From positions 36,903 through 100,902 of the forward strand of contig NZ_FCOQ01000032.1 of assembly GCF_900021165.1 (NCBI RefSeq): a DNA stretch of 64,000 bases, written 5' to 3'. Shown piece after piece: positions 24,585 to 33,043 of this stretch. Under the pieces are notes generated by a model that worked only from the letters and a program-made list of their open reading frames with translations, was not told the DNA's origin and did no database searches. The stretch is from Paenibacillus phocaeensis. Its GTDB lineage: Bacteria > Bacillota > Bacilli > Paenibacillales > Paenibacillaceae. Made by a program: the position numbers and the translations under genes. How positions within the stretch are numbered: position 1 is the first letter of the stretch; every line of letters starts with the position of its first letter.

Positions 24585-25976
24585 TCATCTCCCTTCAGCC
24601 TTGATCTTCTCGGCTCGGACTTTCAGGGCTTCCAAAAGTTTATCCTGCGTCGTTGCTTTAGCTTCCAACGCCGCCATCACGTCCTCATCCGCTCCTCCCT
24701 GAACGACCAGGTGATGCAGAATTACTTTTTGCTTTTGGCCTTGGCGATGTAGACGACCATTTGCCTGCTCATACAGCTCTAGCGACCAAGTTAAACCAAA
24801 CCAAACAACGTGATTTCCACCGTCCTGTAAGTTAAGCCCATAGGCCGCGCTGGCCGGGTGCGCCAAGAGAATATCGATCTTTCCAGCGTTCCAATCCAAC
24901 TGATCCTCTGGTGTTTTTAAGTCGCGGATCCGGAGTCCTGATTTCTCCAGCGCCTTATGGATCCGATCCCGGTCATGCTGATAACTGTAAAACACCAGCG
25001 CCGGCTTTCCGTTCAACTGCTCGATCAGCTCCATGAATGCCTCGATTTTGCAATCGTGAATTTCATGGACGTTTCGATCGCCGTCATACAACGCTCCGTT
25101 ACAAAGCTGTAGCAGCTTACCTGTTAACACAGCTGCACTCGTTGCGGTGATCTCAGTTTCCTCGTCGATCTCCAACAGTAGTTCCTTCTCCATCTGCTTG
25201 TACTGTTTTTGTGCCTTGTCGTCCAAGACAACCGGAATCACATTCGTGATAGCGTCCGGCAGCTCCAGGTAATCCTCTGCTTTCATGCTGATGCAAAGGT
25301 CTGCGATCTTGCGTTGAATGACTTCGTCAGCTCCTGGCTTGGCGATATACCCAAATCCGTTATAATTCCGCTCGAAATACTTTTCGCGATAGTGCGTGAT
25401 CCGTTTTTCCAGCCGCTCTCCTTGATCCAGTAGATTGATCTGCGCCCACAGGTCAAGTAATCCGTTTGGTGCCGGCGTCCCGGTCAGACCGACGATCCGG
25501 CGAATGTGAGGCCGTACCCAGGTCAGCACCTTAAACCGCTTCGCCTGATGGTTTTTAAAGCTAGAGAGTTCATCCAGAACTACCATGTCAAACGGCCAAG
25601 CGTTCCGGTAATATTCCACCAGCCAAGCCACGTTGTCCCTATTGATGACCCAGATATCACCGGGCGTATTCAGTGCTCGGATCCGCTTCTGCTGGTTTCC
25701 CAGCACCGGAATAATCCGAAGATGCTGCAGATGCTGCCACTTGGCCGCCTCGTTGCTCCAGGTGGCCTCTGCCACTTTCTTCGGCGCCACCACCAAAGCC
25801 CGGCGGATAGCAAAACGGTTATACTTCAAATCATTGATAGCTGTAAGGGTGATGACGGTCTTGCCCAGGCCCATGTCCAAAAATAACCCTAGGGCCTCGT
25901 CAGCCAATAGCCGGTTAATGCAATACCGCTGATAATCATGCGGGACAAACTTCTTTTTCTCGCTCAATGCATCCAT
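24585..25976 (-). CDS. SNF2-type DNA helicase/translocase
   Basis: 463 residues from the ATG at 25976 (CAGGAG upstream; it overlaps the nuclease stop). Motif I is LDMGLGKTV near residue 33-41; motif II is DMVVLDELSSFKN, where the usual DEAH is DELS; motif III is GLTGTPAPNG; motif VI is QANGRLHRQGQ. This compact SNF2 type is usually paired with VRR-NUC in Firmicute phages, as here. It probably acts in phage DNA replication or recombination. Fully intact. Confidence 0.94.
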   Translation of the reverse strand: MDALSEKKKFVPHDYQRYCINRLLADEALGLFLDMGLGKTVITLTAINDLKYNRFAIRRALVVAPKKVAEATWSNEAAKWQHLQHLRIIPVLGNQQKRIRALNTPGDIWVINRDNVAWLVEYYRNAWPFDMVVLDELSSFKNHQAKRFKVLTWVRPHIRRIVGLTGTPAPNGLLDLWAQINLLDQGERLEKRITHYREKYFERNYNGFGYIAKPGADEVIQRKIADLCISMKAEDYLELPDAITNVIPVVLDDKAQKQYKQMEKELLLEIDEETEITATSAAVLTGKLLQLCNGALYDGDRNVHEIHDCKIEAFMELIEQLNGKPALVFYSYQHDRDRIHKALEKSGLRIRDLKTPEDQLDWNAGKIDILLAHPASAAYGLNLQDGGNHVVWFGLTWSLELYEQANGRLHRQGQKQKVILHHLVVQGGADEDVMAALEAKATTQDKLLEALKVRAEKIKAEGR

Positions 25977-26254
25977 AAATCCATACACTCCTGGATCAAA
26001 GCATCTACTTGCTCCCGGCTATCGATCACCCGGACATCCTGCTGGTACGACTTGATTCGTTTATGCTGCGCCAGCTGCAGCGGTCGCGGTTTTTCTCCCG
26101 GGGCTTTCAGCTCAACGAATACGATACACCCCCCGGGAAAGAACACGATCCTGTCGGGCACTCCGCTGTTCCCAGGGGATGTCCACTTCGGGGCCCAACC
26201 TCCCACCGCTTTGACCCTCTCCCGCAAATAAGCTTCTATGTCTCGTTCTCTCAC
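25964..26254 (-). CDS. VRR-NUC nuclease
   Basis: 96 residues from the GTG at 26254, chosen for its GAGGAGG eight bases upstream. The core SGVPDRIVFFPGGCIVFVEL followed by KAPGEKPRPLQ is the PD-(D/E)xK VRR-NUC motif with Asp, Glu and Lys in place. Small stand-alone VRR-NUC proteins are structure-specific nucleases of phages. It overlaps the helicase gene by 13 bases and probably works with it. Confidence 0.93.
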   Translation of the reverse strand: MRERDIEAYLRERVKAVGGWAPKWTSPGNSGVPDRIVFFPGGCIVFVELKAPGEKPRPLQLAQHKRIKSYQQDVRVIDSREQVDALIQECMDLWMH

Positions 26255-26282
26255 TTGACAAACCTCCTCAAGATGTGTTACG

Positions 26283-26318
26283 CGTGCGCGCCCGTACACG
26301 CGTAACTTTTTTATAAAT
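26283..26318. promoter_or_regulatory. Perfect inverted repeat with T-run upstream of the nuclease gene
   Basis: GTTACGCGTG and CACGCGTAAC form a perfect 10-bp stem with a 10-base loop, followed by TTTTTTATA on the plus strand. It would be a terminator for plus-strand transcripts, but all nearby genes are minus-strand, so it may instead be an operator, a structured leader or an origin hairpin. Confidence 0.5.
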
Positions 26319-26390
26319 TAGGCGGATTAGGCGTTATATATAAGTCCCTAAATTCTATATTCTCTTTGTTATTCTTATTTAGTTAATTAA

Positions 26391-26552
26391 GTGTCAACAG
26401 TGTCAATTAAGTAATGTAAATATAGATTTTATAAGGCCTATTGGCTTTGACACTTAAGTTGACACTGATGTTGTCACTTATCGGAACTGTCACATTGCCT
26501 TTGTTGCCACTTCTCAAAGTGTCACGCCCTGCTTGTCAACATTGTCAACTCG
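26391..26552. repeat. TGTCA/TGACA repeat cluster, candidate replication origin or operator
   Basis: About ten copies of TGTCA or its complement lie in 160 AT-rich bases, for example GTGTCAAC (26391), GTGTCAATT (26400), TTGACACTTAAG (26448), TTGACACT (26459), TTGTCACTT (26471), CTGTCACA (26487), GTGTCACG (26519), and TTGTCAACATTGTCAAC (26534). It fills the gap between the primase gene and VRR-NUC, and the last copies enter the 3' end of the primase gene. Such iterons are typical of origins or of multi-site regulators. Confidence 0.55.
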
Positions 26553-28953
26553 ATTTCCGTTTAAATCCCCGCTGGAATTCATAAGGCCCAAACCTTCCTC
26601 GGTACTCTTCCCACCCGGGTATCGAGGCCAAAATACCATTTATCTCCCGGGTGTCCGTCTGCTTCATAAATTTAATGTCCGATCGGAAGCATTCACACCA
26701 AATCTCTGCGGCGCATATCCGGTCCCGGGGCCCTGCCTCCCCTTCATGGGGCTTCCCAAACTCTCCGCTCCAGTACATCAGTCTCGAAGGGATATCACGT
26801 TTTTGCCAGTCGTCCGGAACTGGCCGCTCTACGAATGCCCGGATGATCCCCTCTTTAGCGCTGCTTTCCCTGTGAGCCTCCTGCTGATGTTTGCTGAGCT
26901 CTTCAGCCTCTCCGGTCAAATATAGAGCCTCGCCAAGTTGCCAACGTACAAAGGCCTCCGCATAAATTTGGTCAACTTCGCACTCCAGATCCCGAAAGAC
27001 GCTCTTTGTCGGCTTCAAGATCCCGACGTCCACCGGCCAAAAGCGCCGGTTCCCGGTCCGGTCTCGCAGGAATTCGCTGTCGTTCGTTGTCCCAAAGAAT
27101 ACACAGCGCCGTGGGTACGGCATGGTGCGCTTCCCGTAGGCTTCCCGGTAAATGTCCTCCGTCCGGCTGAGGAACTGCTTAACGGCGTTACTCTCGGATT
27201 TACTCATCCCCGTCAGCTCGCCGACCTCGTTGATCCAAATGCCCTGTATCATCTCACAGGCCTCTTTCCCTTCGAATGTCGTCAGGCTGTCGCTGTACCA
27301 GTTCTTTCCCAGCAGCCGCAGGAAGGTCGACTTCCCGAGCCCCTGCGGACCGGCCAAGATCGGCATATAGTCATATTTGATTCCGGGCTGCATGGCACGA
27401 GCGACAGCAGCCGTCAGCGATTTGCGGGCCACTGCCCGGGTGTAAACGTTGTCCTCTGCGCCTAGATAGTCTGTTAATACCGTATCAAGACGAGGCACTC
27501 CATCCCATTTCAGGCCTTCTAGGTATTGCCGCACGTCGTTGAAGCGGTTTTTATGGGAAACGAGCGTCAGGGCGTTATTGATTTTTGTCTCAACGGCAAT
27601 ACCATAAACTTTCTCAATGTAGTGATAAATGCCAGCGTCGTCGCTGGTACCCCATGGCCTCCGCTCTGTTCGTGCATCCCACGGGAGTGGGCCGAGCACA
27701 AGCCCCCGGTTTGCGAACTCATCAAAAGCGATTTTTCCCTTCAGCGCGGGATCGTTTTCTAGCACGATCAGCACGTTGTCGACCGTTTTGAGGTACATAC
27801 CGTTGCTGTTGATCTCAAGTTTCTTCATCCAGTCCAGATCATCCGGCGCCGCCAGCGCTTCCGCCGCAGCGGCGTCCTGAAACCCCGCGACGGCCTTTTC
27901 ATACCGCTCAGCCATCAGCAGCCCTGCAACTGCCTCTTGCTCCATCGCAAACGCCGTCATAGCAACGTAGCTCGGCAGCTTATTCGTCGGCGTCCCCGGC
28001 TTCGCTTCGTCGTCCTGGTCGCCGAATTTATGCAGCCGGACCAGATCGAAGGCATTCACCAGGCGACCGCTGCACGGGTCTGTCGCGTGGTGGCTGTAGA
28101 GGAATTGACCGTCATCGTACACGATCGCACCGCCCGTGGTGGAGCCGCCCACGTACGTATAACGGCCGCTGCCGTCATCGGTCGGGACATAGATCCCGGG
28201 CAAGAACTTCTCCATAGCGGCATAGATGTTGTAAACTCGGCAGAACGCCCCAACGACACCGGGCTTGGTGGTCGGGTCGCCTTGTTTCGCAGCCATCCGG
28301 ACATGTGCTTGGTTGGTCCCGGGAACCTGTGGCCACTCCGCGATGTTGCGCCAGTCCGCATACATAGCAAGCACGCCATCAGCGGATAGGAACGGTTTAT
28401 CACCATAAGTAAAGACGTATTGGCTGTCGGCACAGCAGCTCGGCCAGTACATCAGACGAGCAACCTGAAACGTCGTCGGGTCACACAGCTCAATCCCAAT
28501 GATTGCCGCCAGTTTGCGGGCCAGCGGCTCATATTCGTCGGCTGTGACAGTCCGATCGAGCGGCACCAGTACCCGCAGCCGAGGCTTGGCCTCCTCGTGC
28601 TTGCGAGTACTGTAGACTGCATAAGCGCAACCGAGACCATCCAGCCGGCGCAGCACGTCCGCCGTACCGCCGGCAGGGATGTTGTCTAGGTCGAGTGTAA
28701 TCACGTCGCGCCCGGTCACCGCCCCGGCCTTCCGCCGGCCGCCGGCGAGGGCCCCGGCGACGAAGCCCCCGACGTCCTTCAGATCGTCCTGCTGGCTCTT
28801 TGGCATCGCCAGGTACTGCGCCAGCGTCTCGGTGCCACGTGTCGCCGTCCGCAGGCGCTCCACCAGCTCGGACCAGTAGATCATCTGCGGCTGCCAATTC
28901 GTGCTGTGCCGGCTGCCGGCGGCGGATACGGTTAATTGTCTGTTAAATTGCAT
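26545..28953 (-). CDS. VapE-type primase-helicase (phage replication)
   Basis: 802 residues. The N-terminal 200 residues resemble an archaeo-eukaryotic-type primase region with DVITLDLDNIPAGG and the Lys/Arg-rich EEAKPRLRVLVPLDRT. The C-terminal third is a virulence-associated E ATPase: Walker A AGPQGLGKSTFL near residue 530, then GIWINEVGELTGM, RTEDIYREAYGKRT and FFGTTNDSEFLRDRTGNRRF with the arginine finger. Proteins of this type initiate replication in many Firmicute phages. It lies beside the TGTCA repeat cluster. Confidence 0.94.
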   Translation of the reverse strand: MQFNRQLTVSAAGSRHSTNWQPQMIYWSELVERLRTATRGTETLAQYLAMPKSQQDDLKDVGGFVAGALAGGRRKAGAVTGRDVITLDLDNIPAGGTADVLRRLDGLGCAYAVYSTRKHEEAKPRLRVLVPLDRTVTADEYEPLARKLAAIIGIELCDPTTFQVARLMYWPSCCADSQYVFTYGDKPFLSADGVLAMYADWRNIAEWPQVPGTNQAHVRMAAKQGDPTTKPGVVGAFCRVYNIYAAMEKFLPGIYVPTDDGSGRYTYVGGSTTGGAIVYDDGQFLYSHHATDPCSGRLVNAFDLVRLHKFGDQDDEAKPGTPTNKLPSYVAMTAFAMEQEAVAGLLMAERYEKAVAGFQDAAAAEALAAPDDLDWMKKLEINSNGMYLKTVDNVLIVLENDPALKGKIAFDEFANRGLVLGPLPWDARTERRPWGTSDDAGIYHYIEKVYGIAVETKINNALTLVSHKNRFNDVRQYLEGLKWDGVPRLDTVLTDYLGAEDNVYTRAVARKSLTAAVARAMQPGIKYDYMPILAGPQGLGKSTFLRLLGKNWYSDSLTTFEGKEACEMIQGIWINEVGELTGMSKSESNAVKQFLSRTEDIYREAYGKRTMPYPRRCVFFGTTNDSEFLRDRTGNRRFWPVDVGILKPTKSVFRDLECEVDQIYAEAFVRWQLGEALYLTGEAEELSKHQQEAHRESSAKEGIIRAFVERPVPDDWQKRDIPSRLMYWSGEFGKPHEGEAGPRDRICAAEIWCECFRSDIKFMKQTDTREINGILASIPGWEEYRGRFGPYEFQRGFKRKSS

Positions 28954-28973
28954 GACGCCTGCCTCCTGCTAAG

Positions 28974-29123
28974 CTATTTCAGTGCTTCTACCTCGACCTC
29001 GATAGGGGAACAGTACCATCCTGCACAACTTGGGCAAAGCGGCTCCTCGATCTCGTCTCCTGGCTTCTGCTCCAGCGCGAAACGCTGCTTGCAAGTCTCA
29101 CACTCAAAAGCTTCCCATTTCAT
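28974..29123 (-). CDS. Small zinc-ribbon protein
   Basis: 49 residues from the ATG at 29123, whose A is shared with the TGA of the upstream gene. Two CxxC pairs (CETC and CPSC) about 25 residues apart form a zinc ribbon. It ends in EVEVEALK. Probably a nucleic-acid-binding accessory of the replication module; specific role unknown. Confidence 0.7.
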   Translation of the reverse strand: MKWEAFECETCKQRFALEQKPGDEIEEPLCPSCAGWYCSPIEVEVEALK

Positions 29124-30058
29124 CACGATGCGCCCCCGATCAACCGGTCCAGATACCACTGCGCCTTTTTGAGATCCTCGATGCCGTTCTTCCATTTCCA
29201 ACGCCACAGGTACTTGATCGCTGCTCCCGTGCTGTAAGCCTCTGGGCCATCAAGTCCGACCGTCGCCGCCTCGATTGCTTCGATGCACTCAATGCCGCCG
29301 CGGGTATAATGAGGAGGATGATTAACGGGATCGCTCTCAAGCGTCGCTGTGACAGGAGCTTTGGTATCGGGCAGTTCAGCCTTCAGATCCTCAATCAACC
29401 GGAGAAGGGTTTCCTCTTGTTCTTTCCAGGATGCTTGGTTCGTTAGAAGCTGGTCACGCTCGTGTGTCAGCTTTTCCACTTCCATTGTCAGTCGTTCGAT
29501 CTCCTGATCAGCCTTATTAAGCAGCTCCAGCTCTGTTGCTGGCCGTTGAACAGTATTCTTCTCCCGGAGCAGTTCCGGCTCGGGTTCCACTGGAGTGGGC
29601 TGTGTGTTTTGATCAAGAAGGGCCCGCGCCTTTTCCGCCGTGATTCCTTTCAGCCCCCATTTTCTCACCCAGTTGTGGATCGTGTTGTATTTCATACCCC
29701 AAGCCCGTTCGATGCTGGATAAGGTTTCTCCCTTTGCTACTTGTTCAATCAGGATTTCCCTTGTCAGTCCGCATTTTGGTCCTTCTTTTATTGGTGCCAT
29801 GAACTTAGCCTCCTTTGGCTTTTCTCGGTTTCGCAACTCCTGAGCTGCTATGCGAACCCCTACAGGTCGCTTCTCAGTTTTGTCCGGGGCTGGCAATGCC
29901 TGATATTTAGCCCTTTCTTCCGGTGTCATTGTGTAGCTGGTGTATACTTGCATAGTCGCGCCGCATTCGCATTTGATGCGATCCTTTGGCGGTTGTGCTA
30001 TCTCGAATTTCTGGTTACATCGGGGGCATTGAGCGATATATTTCACGCTTTTCACCAC
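29123..30058 (-). CDS. Zinc-ribbon / HTH / coiled-coil protein fused to DUF3310
   Basis: 311 residues with four parts. CPRC at 11-14 and CECG at 30-33 form a zinc ribbon. A helix-turn-helix follows at about 98-138 (LSSIERAWGMKYNTIHNWVR). A coiled coil spans about 175-230. The last 65 residues are DUF3310: DPVNHPPHYTRGGIECIEAI and AIKYLWRWKWKNGIEDLKKA, the family of the T7 gp1.7 nucleotide kinase and similar phage proteins, which is normally a stand-alone protein. The joined architecture suggests a DNA-directed form of this domain, but that is inference. Confidence 0.85.
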   Translation of the reverse strand: MVKSVKYIAQCPRCNQKFEIAQPPKDRIKCECGATMQVYTSYTMTPEERAKYQALPAPDKTEKRPVGVRIAAQELRNREKPKEAKFMAPIKEGPKCGLTREILIEQVAKGETLSSIERAWGMKYNTIHNWVRKWGLKGITAEKARALLDQNTQPTPVEPEPELLREKNTVQRPATELELLNKADQEIERLTMEVEKLTHERDQLLTNQASWKEQEETLLRLIEDLKAELPDTKAPVTATLESDPVNHPPHYTRGGIECIEAIEAATVGLDGPEAYSTGAAIKYLWRWKWKNGIEDLKKAQWYLDRLIGGAS

Positions 30059-30997
30059 CTAATTAGCGCTTATGATTGCGTTTAGATCCAATTTCAGTAG
30101 TCGGCTTTGGGCTTCTCGAATTATCTTAATCAGGGCTTCGCGTTCGGAGTCAGCGAGACCATGAGGAGAGGCCACAAGATCCTGTGCGGTTAGCGAGGCC
30201 AGGTCCTTACGCGAGGGCTGCTGCATCTTCGAAACCCTTATTGCCTGCCGGCGGATCGATCGCTCGACATGATTCCGAACCGTTCGAGCGTTACCGAAGT
30301 CCGGTCGGGACTTCTCTATCCATAGAACGCTAGCCAACGCCTCCAAGTAGTCCGACGACGGTTGATACTCCTGCTCCAGCAACATCTGATGAGCGATTCT
30401 GATCAAATCAGGCACGTCATAATCCGGAAAATGAATCGTCGTCGGGAACCTAGAAGCTAACCCGGGGTTAAATGAAAGGAATTCAGCCATATTCTTTGGG
30501 TAGCCAGCTGCGATCACGACGATCTCGTCGCGCATATCCTCGATGAGTTGCACCATTGTTGCGATCACTTTGTCATCATGCCGGTGTTCTGCTTTGCCGA
30601 TAAAGGCATAGGCTTCATCGATAAACAAGACACCACCCCGGGCTTCCTTAAATTTGCTGGCCACCTTCTTTTCAGAAGCGCCAACAAGGGAGTCAGTTAT
30701 GGTTCCGTGGCTGATTTCAACAAATGGGACGCTACCATTCTGGCGTTTCAACAGGCCGATTTCGGCAAAGGCCTCCCCGATCAGACGAGCAGCTGTAGTT
30801 TTTCCCGTTCCTGGATTGCCTAGAAAGACCATATGATTCGTTTGGGGTTGAGCCTTAAGCCGGTTCTGTTTACGAAGCTCTGCGATCCGGCGGTATTGGA
30901 CCATTTGTTCGACTTGCTCCTTAACCTGAGCCATACCCGGCATTGCAGCAAGACGGCTTAATGCATCTCGAGCTCTTTCATTAATTGAATATTCCAT
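30059..30997 (-). CDS. CbxX/CfxQ-type AAA+ ATPase
   Basis: 312 residues. Walker A is GNPGTGKTT (60-68), Walker B is LFIDEAY (124-130), and GYPKNMAEFLSFNPGLASRF carries the sensor and arginine finger region, all of the CbxX/CfxQ (SpoVK-like) subclass. Members remodel protein complexes, for example Rubisco activases. Here it lies between the DNA polymerase and primase genes with 5-base spacing, so it is part of the replication operon. Its target is unknown; a replisome-remodelling role is speculative. Confidence 0.92.
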   Translation of the reverse strand: MEYSINERARDALSRLAAMPGMAQVKEQVEQMVQYRRIAELRKQNRLKAQPQTNHMVFLGNPGTGKTTAARLIGEAFAEIGLLKRQNGSVPFVEISHGTITDSLVGASEKKVASKFKEARGGVLFIDEAYAFIGKAEHRHDDKVIATMVQLIEDMRDEIVVIAAGYPKNMAEFLSFNPGLASRFPTTIHFPDYDVPDLIRIAHQMLLEQEYQPSSDYLEALASVLWIEKSRPDFGNARTVRNHVERSIRRQAIRVSKMQQPSRKDLASLTAQDLVASPHGLADSEREALIKIIREAQSRLLKLDLNAIISAN

Positions 30998-31003
30998 AAG
31001 GTA

Positions 31004-32986
31004 TCAATCCTTCATATAAAATTCAGTCGCAAACCCTGCAGCCTTTAGCGGTAGTCCCGGCGCCCATTCGATCGGCTGGGCCATCAAATCCAGCACGCGG
31101 TCCAGCTCCTCTCCCTTAGCGGACTCAACACCAATCTCGTCGTGTACGTGCAGTACCGTCTCATACCCCGCCTGATCCGCGCGAAGCAGTGACTCAGCCA
31201 GACAGTCCCGGGCGATCGCCTGCACCACGTTCTCGACGAGCTTGCCCCCGTAGGTGCTGATCTTTGTCCATTTGCCAGTCTTTTGATCCGGCCCCATATA
31301 GTGAAGCGCCTGCTTCCCGAAGTCATTCTGTGCAAGTGACGGCTTCACATAGTAGAGTTTCCGTCCACTTGGCAGCTGGATCGTGAAGAAATCCAGACCA
31401 CTTTCGTGATGACTCTCTCTTGCGAAGATGATCCCACGCACGCCTACCGGTTGCCCGGTTTCCATGACCTCAATCGCCGCGGCTTCAAAGCTGAACCACA
31501 GATCGACGATACGCCGGTTCGCGTTACGCCACCGCATGACGATCTCTGGCAGCTCTTCTTCCTTCAAGCCCATGTCGAGGGCCCCCATGTTGATAAGCGC
31601 GCCGGCAGCGCCTTGGTACCCTAGCGCCAGCTCCGAAACCTTCCCTTTTTGTCTCAGGTCGCTGTCCTTGCCAATAGACTCGATTGGCACGCCGAACATC
31701 TGAGATGCTGATGCTTCATAAATCTTGCCATGAGAAGCGAATACGTCGAGCCTCCATTGTTCTCCGGCCAGCCAGGCGATGACGCGGGCCTCGATCGCGT
31801 TGAAGTCGGCCACAAGGAGCTGCTTACCCTCTGGCGCTACAAACGCGGTACGAATGAGCTGCGAAAGCGTATCGGGCACACTTCCAAAAATCAACTTGAG
31901 CATTTCGACCTTACGCTCCCGAACAAGTTGCCGGGCAAGCTTCAGCAATTCCAAAGCCATTTTGTTTTTAGTCAGGTTGTGAACCTGCACCAGTCGTCCG
32001 GCCCAGCGCCCCGTCCGGTTCGCCCCGTAAAATTGGAGCAACCCGCGCACCCGGCCATCCTCACAAGCAACTGTCCGCATAGCCTGATACTTCTTAACGC
32101 TGGTCTTGCTGAGCTCCTGGCGAATCTCCAGCATACGTCGAGCCTTACCCACGTCCACCGTCTTAATCAAATTTGAGACGGTGTCCTTTCGTAAGTCCTC
32201 AACCTCCTCCCCGATCTCCTCAGTCAGCCATTTTTTGAGCTGCTGAACGGATTTCGGGTTATCAAGACCAGAGAGTTGCACCGCTTCTGTCATCAACTCC
32301 GAGGTGATCTGCTCGTCAACGGCCAACGCCCCCTCCACAAGCTCCAAATCGCAAGCAATTCCGCGTACATTGATCTTTTGGTCAAGCTGCCAGAGTCGCC
32401 ATTCCTTTTCAGGTACCGGGAATATAGACAGCCGCTTAAGGATCTCCATCTCAGCCACGACGTCACCGACGCAGTACTGCTTGAACAGATCCCACTTCTC
32501 CGGTTCGTGGTGCGGGAGCGTTCGGGTGCGCCCTCCGTTTGCCTTGGTCGGCTTGCACGGCACGCAGAATGTGCGGATCAGCGCGCCGCCGATGCCCATC
32601 TTCTTCTTGTCCGACGGCAGGCCCAAGGCTTCCCCCAGAGCGGCCAATCCTGCTGGATAACCGAGATATAGACCGTGGATCTGAGTACAACGCCACTGCG
32701 CAAGCCAGCCTAGCGGATCGGCAACAGCGAAATGCTTACTCAAGCAGTACCATTCAAAAGCAGCGTTATAAGCGTGTTTCACTACCCAAGGATCAAACAA
32801 AGCCCTGCATACTTCCTCCGGTATGGTCTCTCCGCGCTTCAGATCGACGATCCGCACAGGTTGCCCATCCCAAGAGTAAGCGAATAGCAGTATTTCAAAG
32901 TCCGGAGACTGAACGTATTTATAAAGGCCTGATTTCTTGATGCCTACGCTACTGTATGTTTCAAGGTCAATTGATAAATGCCCCAT
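31004..32986 (-). CDS. Phage DNA polymerase, family A
   Basis: 660 residues. The N-terminus LSIDLETYSSVG is an ExoI motif of a DnaQ-like 3'-5' exonuclease, with VGDVVAEMEIL further on. The polymerase domain has motif A LLVADFNAIEARVIAWLAGE, motif B region KVSELALGYQGAAGAL and motif C VLHVHDEIGVE. This is the standalone phage Pol A type found beside DUF2815 and DUF2800 proteins. It lacks a 5' nuclease domain, as usual for the group. Confidence 0.96.
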   Translation of the reverse strand: MGHLSIDLETYSSVGIKKSGLYKYVQSPDFEILLFAYSWDGQPVRIVDLKRGETIPEEVCRALFDPWVVKHAYNAAFEWYCLSKHFAVADPLGWLAQWRCTQIHGLYLGYPAGLAALGEALGLPSDKKKMGIGGALIRTFCVPCKPTKANGGRTRTLPHHEPEKWDLFKQYCVGDVVAEMEILKRLSIFPVPEKEWRLWQLDQKINVRGIACDLELVEGALAVDEQITSELMTEAVQLSGLDNPKSVQQLKKWLTEEIGEEVEDLRKDTVSNLIKTVDVGKARRMLEIRQELSKTSVKKYQAMRTVACEDGRVRGLLQFYGANRTGRWAGRLVQVHNLTKNKMALELLKLARQLVRERKVEMLKLIFGSVPDTLSQLIRTAFVAPEGKQLLVADFNAIEARVIAWLAGEQWRLDVFASHGKIYEASASQMFGVPIESIGKDSDLRQKGKVSELALGYQGAAGALINMGALDMGLKEEELPEIVMRWRNANRRIVDLWFSFEAAAIEVMETGQPVGVRGIIFARESHHESGLDFFTIQLPSGRKLYYVKPSLAQNDFGKQALHYMGPDQKTGKWTKISTYGGKLVENVVQAIARDCLAESLLRADQAGYETVLHVHDEIGVESAKGEELDRVLDLMAQPIEWAPGLPLKAAGFATEFYMKD

Positions 32987-33011
32987 GGCAACCTCCCTTC
33001 TGAGAAAGAGA

Positions 33012-33034
33012 AAGGGGCTCTAAAAGAACCCCTC
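33012..33034 (-). terminator. Hairpin between the ssDNA-binding and polymerase genes
   Basis: On the minus strand GGGGTTCT-TTT-AGAGCCCC folds into an 8-bp stem followed by TTTCTC. It may attenuate transcription into the polymerase gene. Confidence 0.5.
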
Positions 33035-33043
33035 TGTCTACTC

